Positions 25,223 through 33,296 of a stretch of 64,000 nucleotides of DNA are shown here, piece by piece. The notes beneath the pieces were generated by a model that saw only the letters and a program-made list of their open reading frames with translations, ran no database searches and was not told the DNA's origin. Numbering within the stretch: the stretch's first letter is position 1; every line of letters starts with the position of its first letter. The DNA comes from Polyangium sp. 15x6 (lineage in GTDB: Bacteria; Myxococcota_A; Polyangia; Polyangiales; Polyangiaceae), in contig NZ_JASBQE010000021.1 of the NCBI RefSeq assembly GCF_029960785.1, forward strand, positions 62,001 to 126,000, written 5' to 3'. The translations under genes and the position numbers were made by a program.

Positions 25223-25755
25223 AAAGACCTCCTAGACCCCCGGGGCCCTGACTTTGCGGGCCTGGCCTCGGGGGTTTAGCTTTTTGTCTGTCTGCCCACC
25301 GAGGCCTGGACGGGCTCAGCGGGGATGCTCGGAGGGTGCACGCCTCCCCTCCGGAAATCAAGTCCTGAGACCCGCGCGCTGCGCTGCGTTTCGAAAATCC
25401 TCCGGATCCCTAAGAAGAACGCGCGCGCGAGGACACGGAACTAGACCTGTTCCAACAACGGGCTGATGCCTGCACGTAGCAGGAATGGTTCCTGGACCTG
25501 ACTACGCCTTGACATGCTGCAACGCGTATGTATGCGGCAACCAACGTGTTAGCGGCATTGCTGCTTGGCGGATTGACAAGCAAGTGGTGTCCTCGTGTGG
25601 TGATGACGGACACGCTGTGGGCTTGCGTAGGTCTACGCGGCGTGGTTGGGCGTTGACAAGTGGTGAGTCTTGTGTAGTCAAGCGGCGCGTCCGTGGGCAA
25701 ACGCGCATACGGACCAACGTGTCCAGGTGGCATGAGGGTAAGGTGCGTGCTGACG
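25223..25755. promoter_or_regulatory. Control region between the winged-helix gene and integrase
   Basis: 533 bp without a supported gene and visibly richer in A/T than its surroundings. It holds three TTGACA hexamers (25509, 25573, 25653), two of them in a longer direct repeat TTGACAAG followed closely by GTGGTG, and a TGACTACGCC word at 25499 that recurs at 31124. Clear -10 partners are lacking. The region probably carries the promoters and operators for integrase and for the leftward gene. Confidence 0.5.
25236..25275 (+). terminator. GC-rich hairpin followed by T-rich stretch
   Basis: Arms ACCCCCGGGGCC and GGCCTCGGGGGT pair over 12 positions with one G-U, loop 16 bases, followed on the plus strand by TTAGCTTTTTG. 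The form is that of an intrinsic terminator for rightward transcription, which would insulate the integrase from chromosomal readthrough. On the minus strand it lies just upstream of the winged-helix ribosome site. Confidence 0.5.
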
Positions 25756-26715
25756 ATGACGCTCGTACCGCCGAGGCCTGGAGAGCTCGCAAGCACCAGG
25801 CAGGACCCACCGAATCCCGCGCTTACGTACATGAGCCGGCTCAGCAAAGAGTCGGCGGCCACCGTCCGCGGCCGGCTCAACCGCGTGGCGCACTTCTTCC
25901 GACCAGGGGCGACCGCCGCGACGTTCCCGTGGCACGAGCTGCGCTACGAGGACATCCAGCGGCTACGCGGGCATCTGGCCGACGCGGGCGCGCCGACGAC
26001 GGCAAACACGACCCTTTCCTTTGTGCGCGAGACGCTCCGCACAGCGTGGCGCCTCGGCCTGCTCGACGCCGAGGAGCTCGAGCGCGTGCTCGACGTCGAG
26101 CGCGTCCGTGGCGAGAGCCTGCCGGCCGGGCGGGCGCTCGCACTCCACGAGGTGCGCGCGCTCATCAACGCGGCGGGCAAGGACGTTCGGCGCTGGCGTG
26201 CGCGGCGCGATGCGGCGCTCGTCGTGATCCTGTACTGCGCGGGCATCCGCCGGTTCGAGGCGGCGCAGCTCCAGGTCGAGGAGGTCGAAGACGACAACGG
26301 GCGCTTGTGGCTCATCGTGCGGGGCAAGGGCAACAAGAAGCGCCGCGTGCCGCTGCCTCGGGACGCCCGGGCGGTCGTCGATGCGTGGCTCAAGACCCTT
26401 GGACGAGCGACCGGGCCGCTCTTCCCCGCCGGGGCGCGGCGAGGAAGGCGACTCGCGGGGAAGTCGATGCGGAAGGAGAACGTGGGGAAGATCATCAAGC
26501 GGCTCGTCGAGCGCGCGGCCCTCGACCACGCGAGCCCGCACGACTTCCGGCGGACGTTCATCTCGAACCTGCTCGACGAGAGCGGGGACGTCGGGGCGAT
26601 TCAGAAGCTCGCTGGCCATGCCGACGTGACGACGACGCTTCGGTACGACCGGCGAGGGGAGAGGGCGAAGGTGGCGGCGGTGGACAAACTTCCGTTGCCG
26701 TTCGGTGGGCCCTGA
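25756..26715 (+). CDS. Tyrosine recombinase (integrase)
   Basis: 319 residues from the ATG at 25756; GTG at 25693 is an alternative. The N-terminal SAM-like core-binding domain is helical. In the catalytic domain all family residues are visible: Arg in CAGIRRFEAAQL, Lys in VRGKGNKKRRVPLP, HxxR in SPHDFRRTF, His in LAGHADVTTT and the Tyr nucleophile in LRYDRR. It would recombine the attachment repeats described here. It lies 0.9 kb from attL. Confidence 0.92.
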   Translation: MTLVPPRPGELASTRQDPPNPALTYMSRLSKESAATVRGRLNRVAHFFRPGATAATFPWHELRYEDIQRLRGHLADAGAPTTANTTLSFVRETLRTAWRLGLLDAEELERVLDVERVRGESLPAGRALALHEVRALINAAGKDVRRWRARRDAALVVILYCAGIRRFEAAQLQVEEVEDDNGRLWLIVRGKGNKKRRVPLPRDARAVVDAWLKTLGRATGPLFPAGARRGRRLAGKSMRKENVGKIIKRLVERAALDHASPHDFRRTFISNLLDESGDVGAIQKLAGHADVTTTLRYDRRGERAKVAAVDKLPLPFGGP

Positions 26716-26763
26716 GGTTGCGCGGACCAGGCCCGTGGTGGTGCCCTCGGCCAGCGCACCCGC

Positions 26764-27219
26764 TCAAGTCTTGTCACTGGGTGGCGTTAGGTTGCCCATA
26801 AGGAGGTTGAGCAGTCGCGTGAGCGCGATGCTCACCGGAGTCGCGACCGCTGCACCAGCCACGACGACCACGGCGATGGCGAGCGCCGAGTCGAGGCCAA
26901 TAAGCTTCGTCATGACGGTGATCGCCAGCATGAAGCCGAGCATGCCGCCGATGATGCCCGCCAGGTACCTCATCGCCGTTCGTACCGGCGCAACGTATCG
27001 CTCGCGTGCCAAAGCCACCTGAGCCTGCGCGATTTTGATCTGTGCCTCAGCAGCATGAGCCGTCATGTCAAACACCTGACGTTGGTTGATGTTGACGTCC
27101 GAGCGCGAGTATGTCGCCTTCACGAATGTGAGCCCGGGTATGGGCTGCTCTGCCTCCTCAAGGGGATCCGCTACGTCTAGGTGGTCGCGCTCCGACGTTT
27201 GTAGCCGTTTATCGGGCAT
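26764..27219 (-). CDS. Small membrane protein with two TM helices
   Basis: 151 residues from the ATG with GAGGG upstream. A polar N-terminus and an amphipathic helix (QIKIAQAQVALARERY) are followed by two hydrophobic helices (AGIIGGMLGFMLAITVMTKL; ALAIAVVVVAGAAVATPVSI). It is the last gene of the leftward block and its start overlaps the preceding gene. It could be holin-like, but nothing proves this. Confidence 0.65.
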   Translation of the reverse strand: MPDKRLQTSERDHLDVADPLEEAEQPIPGLTFVKATYSRSDVNINQRQVFDMTAHAAEAQIKIAQAQVALARERYVAPVRTAMRYLAGIIGGMLGFMLAITVMTKLIGLDSALAIAVVVVAGAAVATPVSIALTRLLNLLMGNLTPPSDKT

Positions 27220-27508
27220 TTGCAGCACCCTCGACGATGAGGTTCCACGCATATTGCGCGACGAAGCAGCACTGACCGCACGTCATCACCGCCAGAGGCA
27301 TCACGCGCGAGGGGAACGGCTTTAGAGTACCGTTGCTGTCCTTCTCCAAGGCCGGACACATGTACAAGCCGTGGAAATGCCAATTTTGGGCGCGGCACAT
27401 GGGACATGCAGGCAGCCGCGACCGCATGTGCTCGGCGAAGACTGAGTTTTCCTGAGAAGAGGCAGGCATGACGGTCGTTGCGCAGGCTAGCACGTCCGCT
27501 TGCGACAT
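27209..27508 (-). CDS. Small Cys-rich (zinc-ribbon-like) protein
   Basis: 99 residues; ATG in a TGATG overlap with the gene before it. CPMC near residue 36 and CGQCC near residue 76 form two Cys pairs that could hold one zinc. No known domain recognised. It belongs to the coupled leftward block of the element. Confidence 0.6.
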   Translation of the reverse strand: MSQADVLACATTVMPASSQENSVFAEHMRSRLPACPMCRAQNWHFHGLYMCPALEKDSNGTLKPFPSRVMPLAVMTCGQCCFVAQYAWNLIVEGAANAR

Positions 27509-27879
27509 CACGACACCCGTCCTTCAGGCCCGATGCGCGGCAGGCCGCGCGAGGCCTGCCGCGCGCGCATGAGAGCGACGTGGGGCGCGATAGCTTGCTC
27601 GCGGCGAATCATCTTGACCAAGAGGACGCGCCGCGCCCTGGCCACGCCCCAGGCGAGTAGGAACCACACGGACGAGACGAGGCCTACGACGGCGAGCGCG
27701 ACGTGCACGGCGAAGCGCGTGGGCGATGCCGACACGGGAAGGAACGCCTGCGCGAGGGCAAACCCGAGGCTGCCCGTGCAGAACGCCACGGCGTGCCGCT
27801 CCCGCGCCATGACGTCCTCCAGGGCGTCGAGTTCGTCGGCGCCGAGCTGCCCCGTCTCGTCCGTGTGGTGAGGGCTCAC
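27508..27879 (-). CDS. Two-TM membrane protein
   Basis: 123 residues from a GTG overlapping the previous TGA. Two hydrophobic helices (FCTGSLGFALAQAFLPVSA; VALAVVGLVSSVWFLLAWGV) are flanked by an acidic N-terminus and a basic C-terminus (RRVLLVKMIRREQ). The topology is holin-like or that of a small virion membrane protein; not further assignable. Confidence 0.6.
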   Translation of the reverse strand: MSPHHTDETGQLGADELDALEDVMARERHAVAFCTGSLGFALAQAFLPVSASPTRFAVHVALAVVGLVSSVWFLLAWGVARARRVLLVKMIRREQAIAPHVALMRARQASRGLPRIGPEGRVS

Positions 27880-28151
27880 GGGTTCACCGGCGCGCGATCG
27901 TCGTCCAGCAGAGTGGCCACGACGCCAGCTTCCCTCGGCCGCGGCCAAACCGGAACGGGCATGTGCATCGAGCGAAGCGACTCGTTGAGCATGCCGTCGA
28001 GGCCGCGCGCCGTGGCCTCGTTGATGATGTCCGACGTGGCCTGCTTTTTCAGAGCCGCGCCGCTGCAAGTCGCACTCTCCTCGGCGAGCGCGAGCAGCAG
28101 CTTGACCTTGGCATCGGCGACGGGGTTCAACGCGATGGTGTGCTTCGACAT
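27876..28151 (-). CDS. Small helical element protein
   Basis: 91 residues, ATG preceded by AAGGAG at four bases. MSKHTIALNPVADAKVKLLL followed by helices looks like a short DNA-binding or ribbon-type N-terminus, but no motif is certain. It is coupled to the downstream two-TM gene by a GTGA overlap. Confidence 0.6.
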   Translation of the reverse strand: MSKHTIALNPVADAKVKLLLALAEESATCSGAALKKQATSDIINEATARGLDGMLNESLRSMHMPVPVWPRPREAGVVATLLDDDRAPVNP

Positions 28152-28234
28152 GGGTCTCCTTCGGGGCCAACGGGCCCGGGGTTGGTGTCCTCGGCTGGCA
28201 GAGGCCAGAAAAGCGAAATGAAGTGGCAACAAGA

Positions 28235-28492
28235 TCACGACGGCGGCCCCTTCGTCCGTTGCTGACCGCAAAGCGCGCGGATGGCGCGCACGGCGTCGTC
28301 AAAGTCTGCATCCGTCAGGCCCGACGCGTGGAACGCGCCGATGGTGACTGCAAGAAGGAGCATGCACGACGAGGTGCCGAACTTGTCGGCGTACCGCTGA
28401 AGAACCGGGCGAAGCTCTGCCACGAATTCTTCCACGTCGCGGAACGTACGCTCCCCCAGCACAGCGAGCAGTTCGGCAGTAATCGCCGTCAT
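28235..28492 (-). CDS. Small helical protein of unknown function
   Basis: 85 residues; ATG overlaps the preceding stop (ATGA). All-helical (ITAELLAVLGERTFRDVEEF; ADFDDAVRAIRALC). No recognisable motif. The 83 bp between this gene and the next leftward gene hold only that gene's ribosome site. Confidence 0.55.
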   Translation of the reverse strand: MTAITAELLAVLGERTFRDVEEFVAELRPVLQRYADKFGTSSCMLLLAVTIGAFHASGLTDADFDDAVRAIRALCGQQRTKGPPS

Positions 28493-28689
28493 CGCCCACT
28501 CACCCCCGGCCGTTTGCCAGCGCCTGTACGCACGGCATCGAGCATCACGTCGAGCTCGACGCCGGCCATCGTCGCCGCGGCCGCAACGGCCTTCAGGAGG
28601 TCGACGGCGATAGCCGTGGGCTCCCGCTTGTACTTGACGAACAGCTTGCCGAGAAAAGCGACCGTCTCGATTGTTTCCCACGTGTCCAC
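28489..28689 (-). CDS. Small helical protein of unknown function
   Basis: 66 residues from a GTG with GGAGGT five bases upstream, inside the end of the regulator gene. Helical and Ala-rich (TAIAVDLLKAVAAAATMAGV). It is coupled to the following gene by ATGA. Confidence 0.55.
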   Translation of the reverse strand: MDTWETIETVAFLGKLFVKYKREPTAIAVDLLKAVAAAATMAGVELDVMLDAVRTGAGKRPGVSGR

Positions 28690-28692
28690 AGC

Positions 28693-29055
28693 TCACCTCC
28701 CAAGCTCTGCAAGTCGCGTGATGCCCGCCCTGAGCGCCTCATGCCGAGCGGACAGATCTGCCATCTCGCGGCGGAGCCGTTCGCACTCGGCAGAACGTTC
28801 CTCAAATGCCGCCTCCAGGTCCGCGACGCGCTGGCGCAGCTCGCGCACGGTTCGCACCGTGGGCTCGTGCGTGGGCGCGTCTCCGAGCTCGACGCCCAGA
28901 AGCGTGGCGACCGTTGCCGCTGCAGAAGGGTCGAGCGTCCGCTCTCCTGTAAGCCACCTATTGACCGTGGAACGGTTGACCCCAAGTCGGCGAGCCAGAC
29001 GAGCCTGCGAGAACCCTCGCTCGCTCATCGCCTTGCGAATCGCCTCGACATTCAC
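28693..29055 (-). CDS. XRE-type helix-turn-helix regulator with coiled-coil tail
   Basis: 120 residues from a GTG that overlaps the preceding stop (GTGA) and follows GGAG. A clear HTH lies near the start (GFSQARLARRLGVNRSTVNR, then WLTGERTLDP). Residues about 65-115 form a coiled coil (VRELRQRVADLEAAFEERSA). It is a candidate repressor of the element; operator words repeated in its intergenic regions are noted separately. Confidence 0.75.
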   Translation of the reverse strand: MNVEAIRKAMSERGFSQARLARRLGVNRSTVNRWLTGERTLDPSAAATVATLLGVELGDAPTHEPTVRTVRELRQRVADLEAAFEERSAECERLRREMADLSARHEALRAGITRLAELGR

Positions 29056-29912
29056 CCTTTTCTCCGCGACCACATCCAGGTGAGGAACCCCCCGGCGAGA
29101 GCGATACCGAGCGCGAGCCCGCCCCCGCCGCCCGACGACGAGCTCGGGACCGGCGCAGGCGCAGGGGCCGGCATTGGGCCGGGGGATGGGGTCGGCGCGA
29201 TGTTCGCGCGGGCGCTGCTCGCCGAAATCGGCAAGCTCGTCGCCTGGAGGAACGGCCCGCCTCGAAGAGCCGGCCGGGCGAGCTTGTGCGCATGGTCGCC
29301 ATGTTTGAGGCGATTCCCGTAGTCGAGCCAGAGGACGGAACCTCGGCTATGCGCGGCGACGGGCGCGGGCACACCCTCGACGTCACGCAGGGCCGGCGGC
29401 GCCTCGGGGCCGACATTCTCCAGGCCGAGGGCCGAGGCTAGGGGGCGGATAGACTCCGTCGCGCTCGGGTGCTCGGCCCGCGTGCTCCCAAATTTCCGGT
29501 AGCCCTCGTGCGTCGACGTCGTGAGCCAGGCTGGTAGGCCGCGCTCGAGCGCAAGCCGAAGCCAGGCCAGATAGCCTGGCTTCGGCGTACTCACGCCCCA
29601 AGCGCTGTAATACGCATCGAGCGCAAGGAGCCCGATTACCCGCGGGTCACGCGCCCACGCGGCCTGGCCGAGCAGGATTTCGATGGCACCGTGGGCCGCC
29701 GAGAAGCCCCCGATGACGATGCGGGGAGCGTCTGGCGCGAGTCTCGCCAAGGCGTTCGGCCCGAGTCCGACCGCCCACGCGCGGAACGCGTCGGAGTTCG
29801 TGCCATCGTTCGCTCCACGGTTGTACGTCCGGACGACCCATCCCGCGGGCATCGCAGGAGCGACGATGTCCGTGCTCACGGGCCCGAGCCAAAGAAAGAC
29901 GTTATCGCTCAC
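29052..29912 (-). CDS. Alpha/beta-hydrolase-like protein with C-terminal membrane anchor
   Basis: 286 residues from a GTG. The N-terminal 200 residues have an alpha/beta-hydrolase look: a strand, then GFSAAHG as the nucleophile elbow (Ser about 71), and later DHAHKL as a possible His loop. After that come a Pro/Ala linker (TPSPGPMPAPAPAPVPSSSS), a Gly run, one TM helix (LALGIALAGGFLTWMW) and a basic tail SRRKG. This is the layout of a surface or virion-anchored esterase. It may cut a host envelope polymer; this is inference. Confidence 0.6.
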   Translation of the reverse strand: MSDNVFLWLGPVSTDIVAPAMPAGWVVRTYNRGANDGTNSDAFRAWAVGLGPNALARLAPDAPRIVIGGFSAAHGAIEILLGQAAWARDPRVIGLLALDAYYSAWGVSTPKPGYLAWLRLALERGLPAWLTTSTHEGYRKFGSTRAEHPSATESIRPLASALGLENVGPEAPPALRDVEGVPAPVAAHSRGSVLWLDYGNRLKHGDHAHKLARPALRGGPFLQATSLPISASSARANIAPTPSPGPMPAPAPAPVPSSSSGGGGGLALGIALAGGFLTWMWSRRKG

Positions 29913-29914
29913 GA

Positions 29915-30145
29915 TCAGCCGACCTTTTCGCGTTCGATGAGTTGTTGCAGAAGGCTCAGGCCTATCTCGCCGATGAGTCGGCGACGTCGGGCGGCGGGCA
30001 GGCCCGAGAGCACCTCGCGCAGCGCGTTTGTCACACGAGAATAATCGTCGTCGAACACCTCGACGGGCTTCGTCATGCGCGAGAGCGCGACGTGCAGTTC
30101 AAGGACAGGGTCGTTCGTGAGCCGCGTGGGCTCTCCTGCCTTCAT
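29915..30145 (-). CDS. Small helical element protein
   Basis: 76 residues from an ATG with GGAG nine bases upstream (MKAGEPTRLTNDPVLELHVA). The C-terminal half is helical (RRLIGEIGLSLLQQLIERE). It is first in the well-supported leftward run. Function unknown. Confidence 0.55.
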   Translation of the reverse strand: MKAGEPTRLTNDPVLELHVALSRMTKPVEVFDDDYSRVTNALREVLSGLPAARRRRLIGEIGLSLLQQLIEREKVG

Positions 30146-30329
30146 TGTCTGCGCTCCCAACGGGTCCAGCACAAAGCGCCGCGTCCGTGTAGCCCACGGT
30201 GGGCCCAAGGCTCCGCGCACCGTACGCCAGCAGGACCGCGCCGGCCGCATCGCATACGAGCCGAGCGAAACACGACTCCTCGAATTCGACGCACGCACTC
30301 GTTACAGCACAGGGCTCGTGGTTCGCCAA
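30099..30329 (-). CDS. Possible small Cys-containing protein
   Basis: 76 residues from a TTG without a visible ribosome site. The composition is protein-like (ACVEFEESCFARLVCDAAGA), but it overlaps the next gene by 47 bases and ends in a low-complexity tail. It may be a leader-region chance frame. Confidence 0.3.
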   Translation of the reverse strand: MANHEPCAVTSACVEFEESCFARLVCDAAGAVLLAYGARSLGPTVGYTDAALCAGPVGSADNEGRRAHAAHERPCP

Positions 30330-30410
30330 TGGTTGACTACATAATTCGTCTTGCGCCTACATCCGCACGCGGGCGCGCAATCGCAGTACGCTCGATGGTG
30401 GAGGTGCCTC
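30330..30410 (+). promoter_or_regulatory. Divergent promoter of the rightward block
   Basis: TTGACT at 30333 with CTACAT 18 bases further fits a weak sigma-70 promoter reading right. TGACTAC at 30334 overlaps the -35 and recurs in two other intergenic regions of the element. GGAGG at 30400 is the ribosome site of the first gene. Confidence 0.35.
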
Positions 30411-30659
30411 ATGGCCCAGCAGGTCTTTACGGAGCAAGAGAAGCAGCATGCCGCGCACGCCTATAACCTCATGATGCGACAGGTTGCGATGGGCCTGCCG
30501 CCCGCGCTCGCGGTGTCCGTTCTGGCCATGGCCGCGGGGTCGGTTGCGCATGACGCGGGCGTTCCGCGGGAAGACCTGCCGAACCTCATTCCCATCATGC
30601 AACAAGCGTTCGACGGGCAAGCGGCAGGAGCGAGCCACGCGAAGGCGGGCGGGAGATGA
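30411..30659 (+). CDS. Small helical protein, first of rightward block
   Basis: 82 residues, start fixed by GGAGG six bases upstream. Helical, with a moderately hydrophobic centre (PALAVSVLAMAAGSVAHDAG). No family recognised. ATGA overlap with the next gene. Confidence 0.6.
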   Translation: MAQQVFTEQEKQHAAHAYNLMMRQVAMGLPPALAVSVLAMAAGSVAHDAGVPREDLPNLIPIMQQAFDGQAAGASHAKAGGR

Positions 30660-31093
30660 GCGCGGAGCAAGACGCACCGCTCCCCCCCCGCGTGGCGGAG
30701 ATTCTGGAGGAGCGGGACGACTCGTCGAAGACGCCGCCCCCACCGCCGGAGCCGGCCGCGTCCGAGGCCGCGCCTCCGCTCAAGGCTGCGCCGCCGGATG
30801 AGACGAGGCAGGAGGCGGTGAGCAACGCAGACGAGCAGAGCTCGACGAGCGCCGCCGCTGCCGACCTGCTCGCCGTCCTTGGCGAGGCCGACCCGCTCCG
30901 GCAGCTCGTCGCCGAGGGCTACTCCCACGAGGAGCTGCTCGAGCACGAGGCGAACGACCCGAACCTTTGCCTGACGCCCGAGCAAGACGAGCTCCTCGCC
31001 CATCAAGCCCACCTCTTCGTCGCGGAGCCGTTCGCAGGGTTCGACGTCGACGAGCTCCTCGCCGAACACGACTACGCGCCCTTTGGCAATTAG
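30656..31093 (+). CDS. Acidic, largely disordered protein
   Basis: 145 residues, Pro/Glu/Ala-rich to residue 65 and then acidic helices (LRQLVAEGYSHEELLEHEAN; FDVDELLAEHDYAPFGN). It could be a scaffolding or DNA-mimic-like protein because of its charge, but there is no direct evidence. Confidence 0.55.
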   Translation: MSAEQDAPLPPRVAEILEERDDSSKTPPPPPEPAASEAAPPLKAAPPDETRQEAVSNADEQSSTSAAAADLLAVLGEADPLRQLVAEGYSHEELLEHEANDPNLCLTPEQDELLAHQAHLFVAEPFAGFDVDELLAEHDYAPFGN

Positions 31094-31184
31094 CCGACAG
31101 CCGAGCCTGACACCGTGGCGCACTGACTACGCCGCGCGGGCGAATGACTACGAATATGGGCGCTTGACAATTGCGCGTTGATAC

Positions 31185-31712
31185 TCATCCAACCCGCGCG
31201 CTCAGGCGAAAGCCCGCGCGCGCGGCCGCCATGAGCCTATCTACGGCGGCGACAAACGTGCCCTCGTCCGTCACATCGAACCCGAGCTCGCGCATCTTCT
31301 CCGCGCACGCGAGTGGCAGAAGCACGCCGCCACGCGCACGCCTCCAGGCCTCGTGCAGCTCTTCCGCGCGCTCGGGCGGAAGACGAAGCGCGATGACGAC
31401 ATCGACAACGGACTTGCCCTTCTCGAACATCTCGAACGCGGCGCCCGCAAGCTGACCGTTCGACATGCGCTTGACGAGCTCGGCATCTTTCATGCGCGCG
31501 ACGTCCTCGGCGCGGATGACGACAAGCGGTTGTTTGCCCCCGCCGGGGCGGCCTTTGAAGCCGCGAGCCTGCGAGACCGGCACAGGCGTGACGAGGCCCC
31601 TCCGTTCGAGCGTGAGCCACGCCGTGAGGCCGATGCCGAGCGCCTTCGCCGCTTGCGAACGGGTGAACCAACGTTTGACGTTCAGAGCCCCTAACTCGTT
31701 GATATTGCGCAC
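31185..31712 (-). CDS. Helix-turn-helix (MerR-like) DNA-binding protein
   Basis: 175 residues from a GTG. Residues about 13-45 (VKRWFTRSQAAKALGIGLTA, then WLTLERRGLVTPV) look like an excisionase/MerR-type winged HTH, followed by helical segments. It is the only leftward gene within the rightward half and is divergent from the virion-like genes across 98 bp that contain a short ATTCG/CGAAT inverted repeat. A regulator of late genes is plausible. Confidence 0.6.
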   Translation of the reverse strand: MRNINELGALNVKRWFTRSQAAKALGIGLTAWLTLERRGLVTPVPVSQARGFKGRPGGGKQPLVVIRAEDVARMKDAELVKRMSNGQLAGAAFEMFEKGKSVVDVVIALRLPPERAEELHEAWRRARGGVLLPLACAEKMRELGFDVTDEGTFVAAVDRLMAAARAGFRLSARVG

Positions 31713-31810
31713 GGTTGAAAGGGTACCAGAGCGATTCGTTTGGAGCCGAGCGAATGAATCACGGTCGGTGGGGTCTCGACGCCGCCCGGCCAGCCCGTAC
31801 CGTTACACCC

Positions 31811-32383
31811 ATGGCAGCGCAGATCGACAAGGGACGAATGGAGAGGTTCTATGAATCGGTGAAGGCGAAGACCAAGGACCAGGTCAACCGGCTCAAGAAC
31901 CGAATTGCCGCTGCCGATGCGACGAGCAAGCAGGTTGGCCTGGAGGTGCTTGCGGCCCTGGAAATCGCTGGCGTCGCCTACACGTTCGGCTTCATCAGGG
32001 GCTATTACGGCGAGAAAAAGCTCCTCAAGGTGCCCGTCGAGCTCTGGGCCACCGTCGCTTTTCACGGGGTCGGGCTCTACCTCGACTTCAAGGCTTCGCC
32101 GACGAAGGAAGGAGATTTCGACCGCATCCTCGCGAGGCAGCTCCACAACCTCGGCAACGGCGCCGCGGCGGCCTACGCCCACACGCTCGGCGCGTCGATG
32201 GGTGCAGAGATGCGGCAGGAGAAGTCCCAGTCCCAGTCCCAACAGCTCGTGTCGCAACCCGTCGCGGCCGGGATGCTGCCGAGCGTCGGCGGTCCTGCCC
32301 TGCCCGCGGGCAGGGCGCATGAGCCGTACATCAACGAACCCGTTACCCAAGCCGAACTGATGGGCATGGCGGGCCAGGTCTGA
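31811..32383 (+). CDS. Possible membrane-associated virion protein
   Basis: 190 residues from the ATG giving MAAQIDKGRMERFYESVKAK. Two moderately hydrophobic helices (VGLEVLAALEIAGVAYTFGF; ELWATVAFHGVGLYLDF) precede a Gln/Ser-rich tail. It stands immediately before the capsid candidate. Confidence 0.5.
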   Translation: MAAQIDKGRMERFYESVKAKTKDQVNRLKNRIAAADATSKQVGLEVLAALEIAGVAYTFGFIRGYYGEKKLLKVPVELWATVAFHGVGLYLDFKASPTKEGDFDRILARQLHNLGNGAAAAYAHTLGASMGAEMRQEKSQSQSQQLVSQPVAAGMLPSVGGPALPAGRAHEPYINEPVTQAELMGMAGQV

Positions 32384-32426
32384 ACCCCCGGCGCGCGGGT
32401 CTGCGCGTTTCTACAGGAGAACGTCG

Positions 32427-33260
32427 ATGTTTTACCCGGATGAGAACTACCCTTACGTTTCGGCGGGCGGTGACATCGTGATGGGCGGCGACCCGTTCCT
32501 CGATCAGGTGCTCCAGCCTGTGAGCACGGCGGGTCCGGAGATTTTCGTCGGTGCGCCCGTCGTCGACCCCGACATTGCCGCGCTGACAAACCTCGTTCAA
32601 ACGTCCGGCTGGGGCAACGTGGCCGTCGGCGGCCCGGACATCCTCGTCGGAGCTCCGTACGGAGCTCCGTATTTCGACGAATCCGTCATCTTCACGGGCG
32701 CGCCCGTGCCCCGGCAGCTGCGCTTTCCCATGCGCGCGAACCCGCAGCAGCAGCTCGCGGCGCAGCAGGCACAGCAGCAGCAGCTCGCGGCGCAGCAGGC
32801 GCAAACCCGCGCGCTGCAGCAGCAGAACGCCGCGTTGAAGGCCCAGCTAGCGCGCGCGCAGCAGGCGCCCGCGACGCGCCCCGTTGGCACGCCTGCGAGG
32901 GTCGAGGAGGTCGGGCGCGAGAAGTACCGCAAAATCCCGCTGCCGATCAGCTCGAACGGCGACGTTCTCGCCAACCAAACGATGCTCGTCACCGCACGGC
33001 CGCAGATGATGGCGAAGCCCTACCGACTCGTCATCGAAAACTCGCAGTGGTGGCGTATTCGCGACGTGAAGGTGGGGAACAAGAGCCAGTTCATCGCCGC
33101 TGGAACCCTCCCGGGCGTTCTGTTCTCGCCCGACGCGATGGACGTGACGCTCGTGGGCGACACCGCGCAGGTGTCGCAGGACATCATCATCGAAGTCGAG
33201 AACAAGACCGGCGCGGACCACAAGTTCGAAGGCGCCCTCATCTGCCACGTCGTCGACTGA
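32427..33260 (+). CDS. Candidate capsid protein (beta-sandwich C-terminal domain)
   Basis: 277 residues with GGAG before the ATG. Residues 1-100 are Gly/Pro-rich with repeated GAP motifs. Residues about 105-150 are a Gln/Ala coiled coil (QQQLAAQQAQQQQLAAQQAQ). Residues about 155-277 are all-beta with regular strand spacing (YRLVIENSQWWRIRDVKVGN, then SQFIAAGTLPGV; VSQDIIIEVENKTGADH), about the size of a single jelly roll. Single jelly-roll proteins form the shells of some tailless membrane-containing phages. The assignment is structural guesswork from sequence pattern and position. Confidence 0.5.
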   Translation: MFYPDENYPYVSAGGDIVMGGDPFLDQVLQPVSTAGPEIFVGAPVVDPDIAALTNLVQTSGWGNVAVGGPDILVGAPYGAPYFDESVIFTGAPVPRQLRFPMRANPQQQLAAQQAQQQQLAAQQAQTRALQQQNAALKAQLARAQQAPATRPVGTPARVEEVGREKYRKIPLPISSNGDVLANQTMLVTARPQMMAKPYRLVIENSQWWRIRDVKVGNKSQFIAAGTLPGVLFSPDAMDVTLVGDTAQVSQDIIIEVENKTGADHKFEGALICHVVD

Positions 33261-33296
33261 CCAGGGCTACCAGCGGGAGCACGAGAAAGGCGCGCC

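Noticed and set aside
31164-31192. Promoter at TTGACA 31164
   Set aside because: No -10 hexamer at 16-18 bases, and it would read into the 3' end of a convergent gene.
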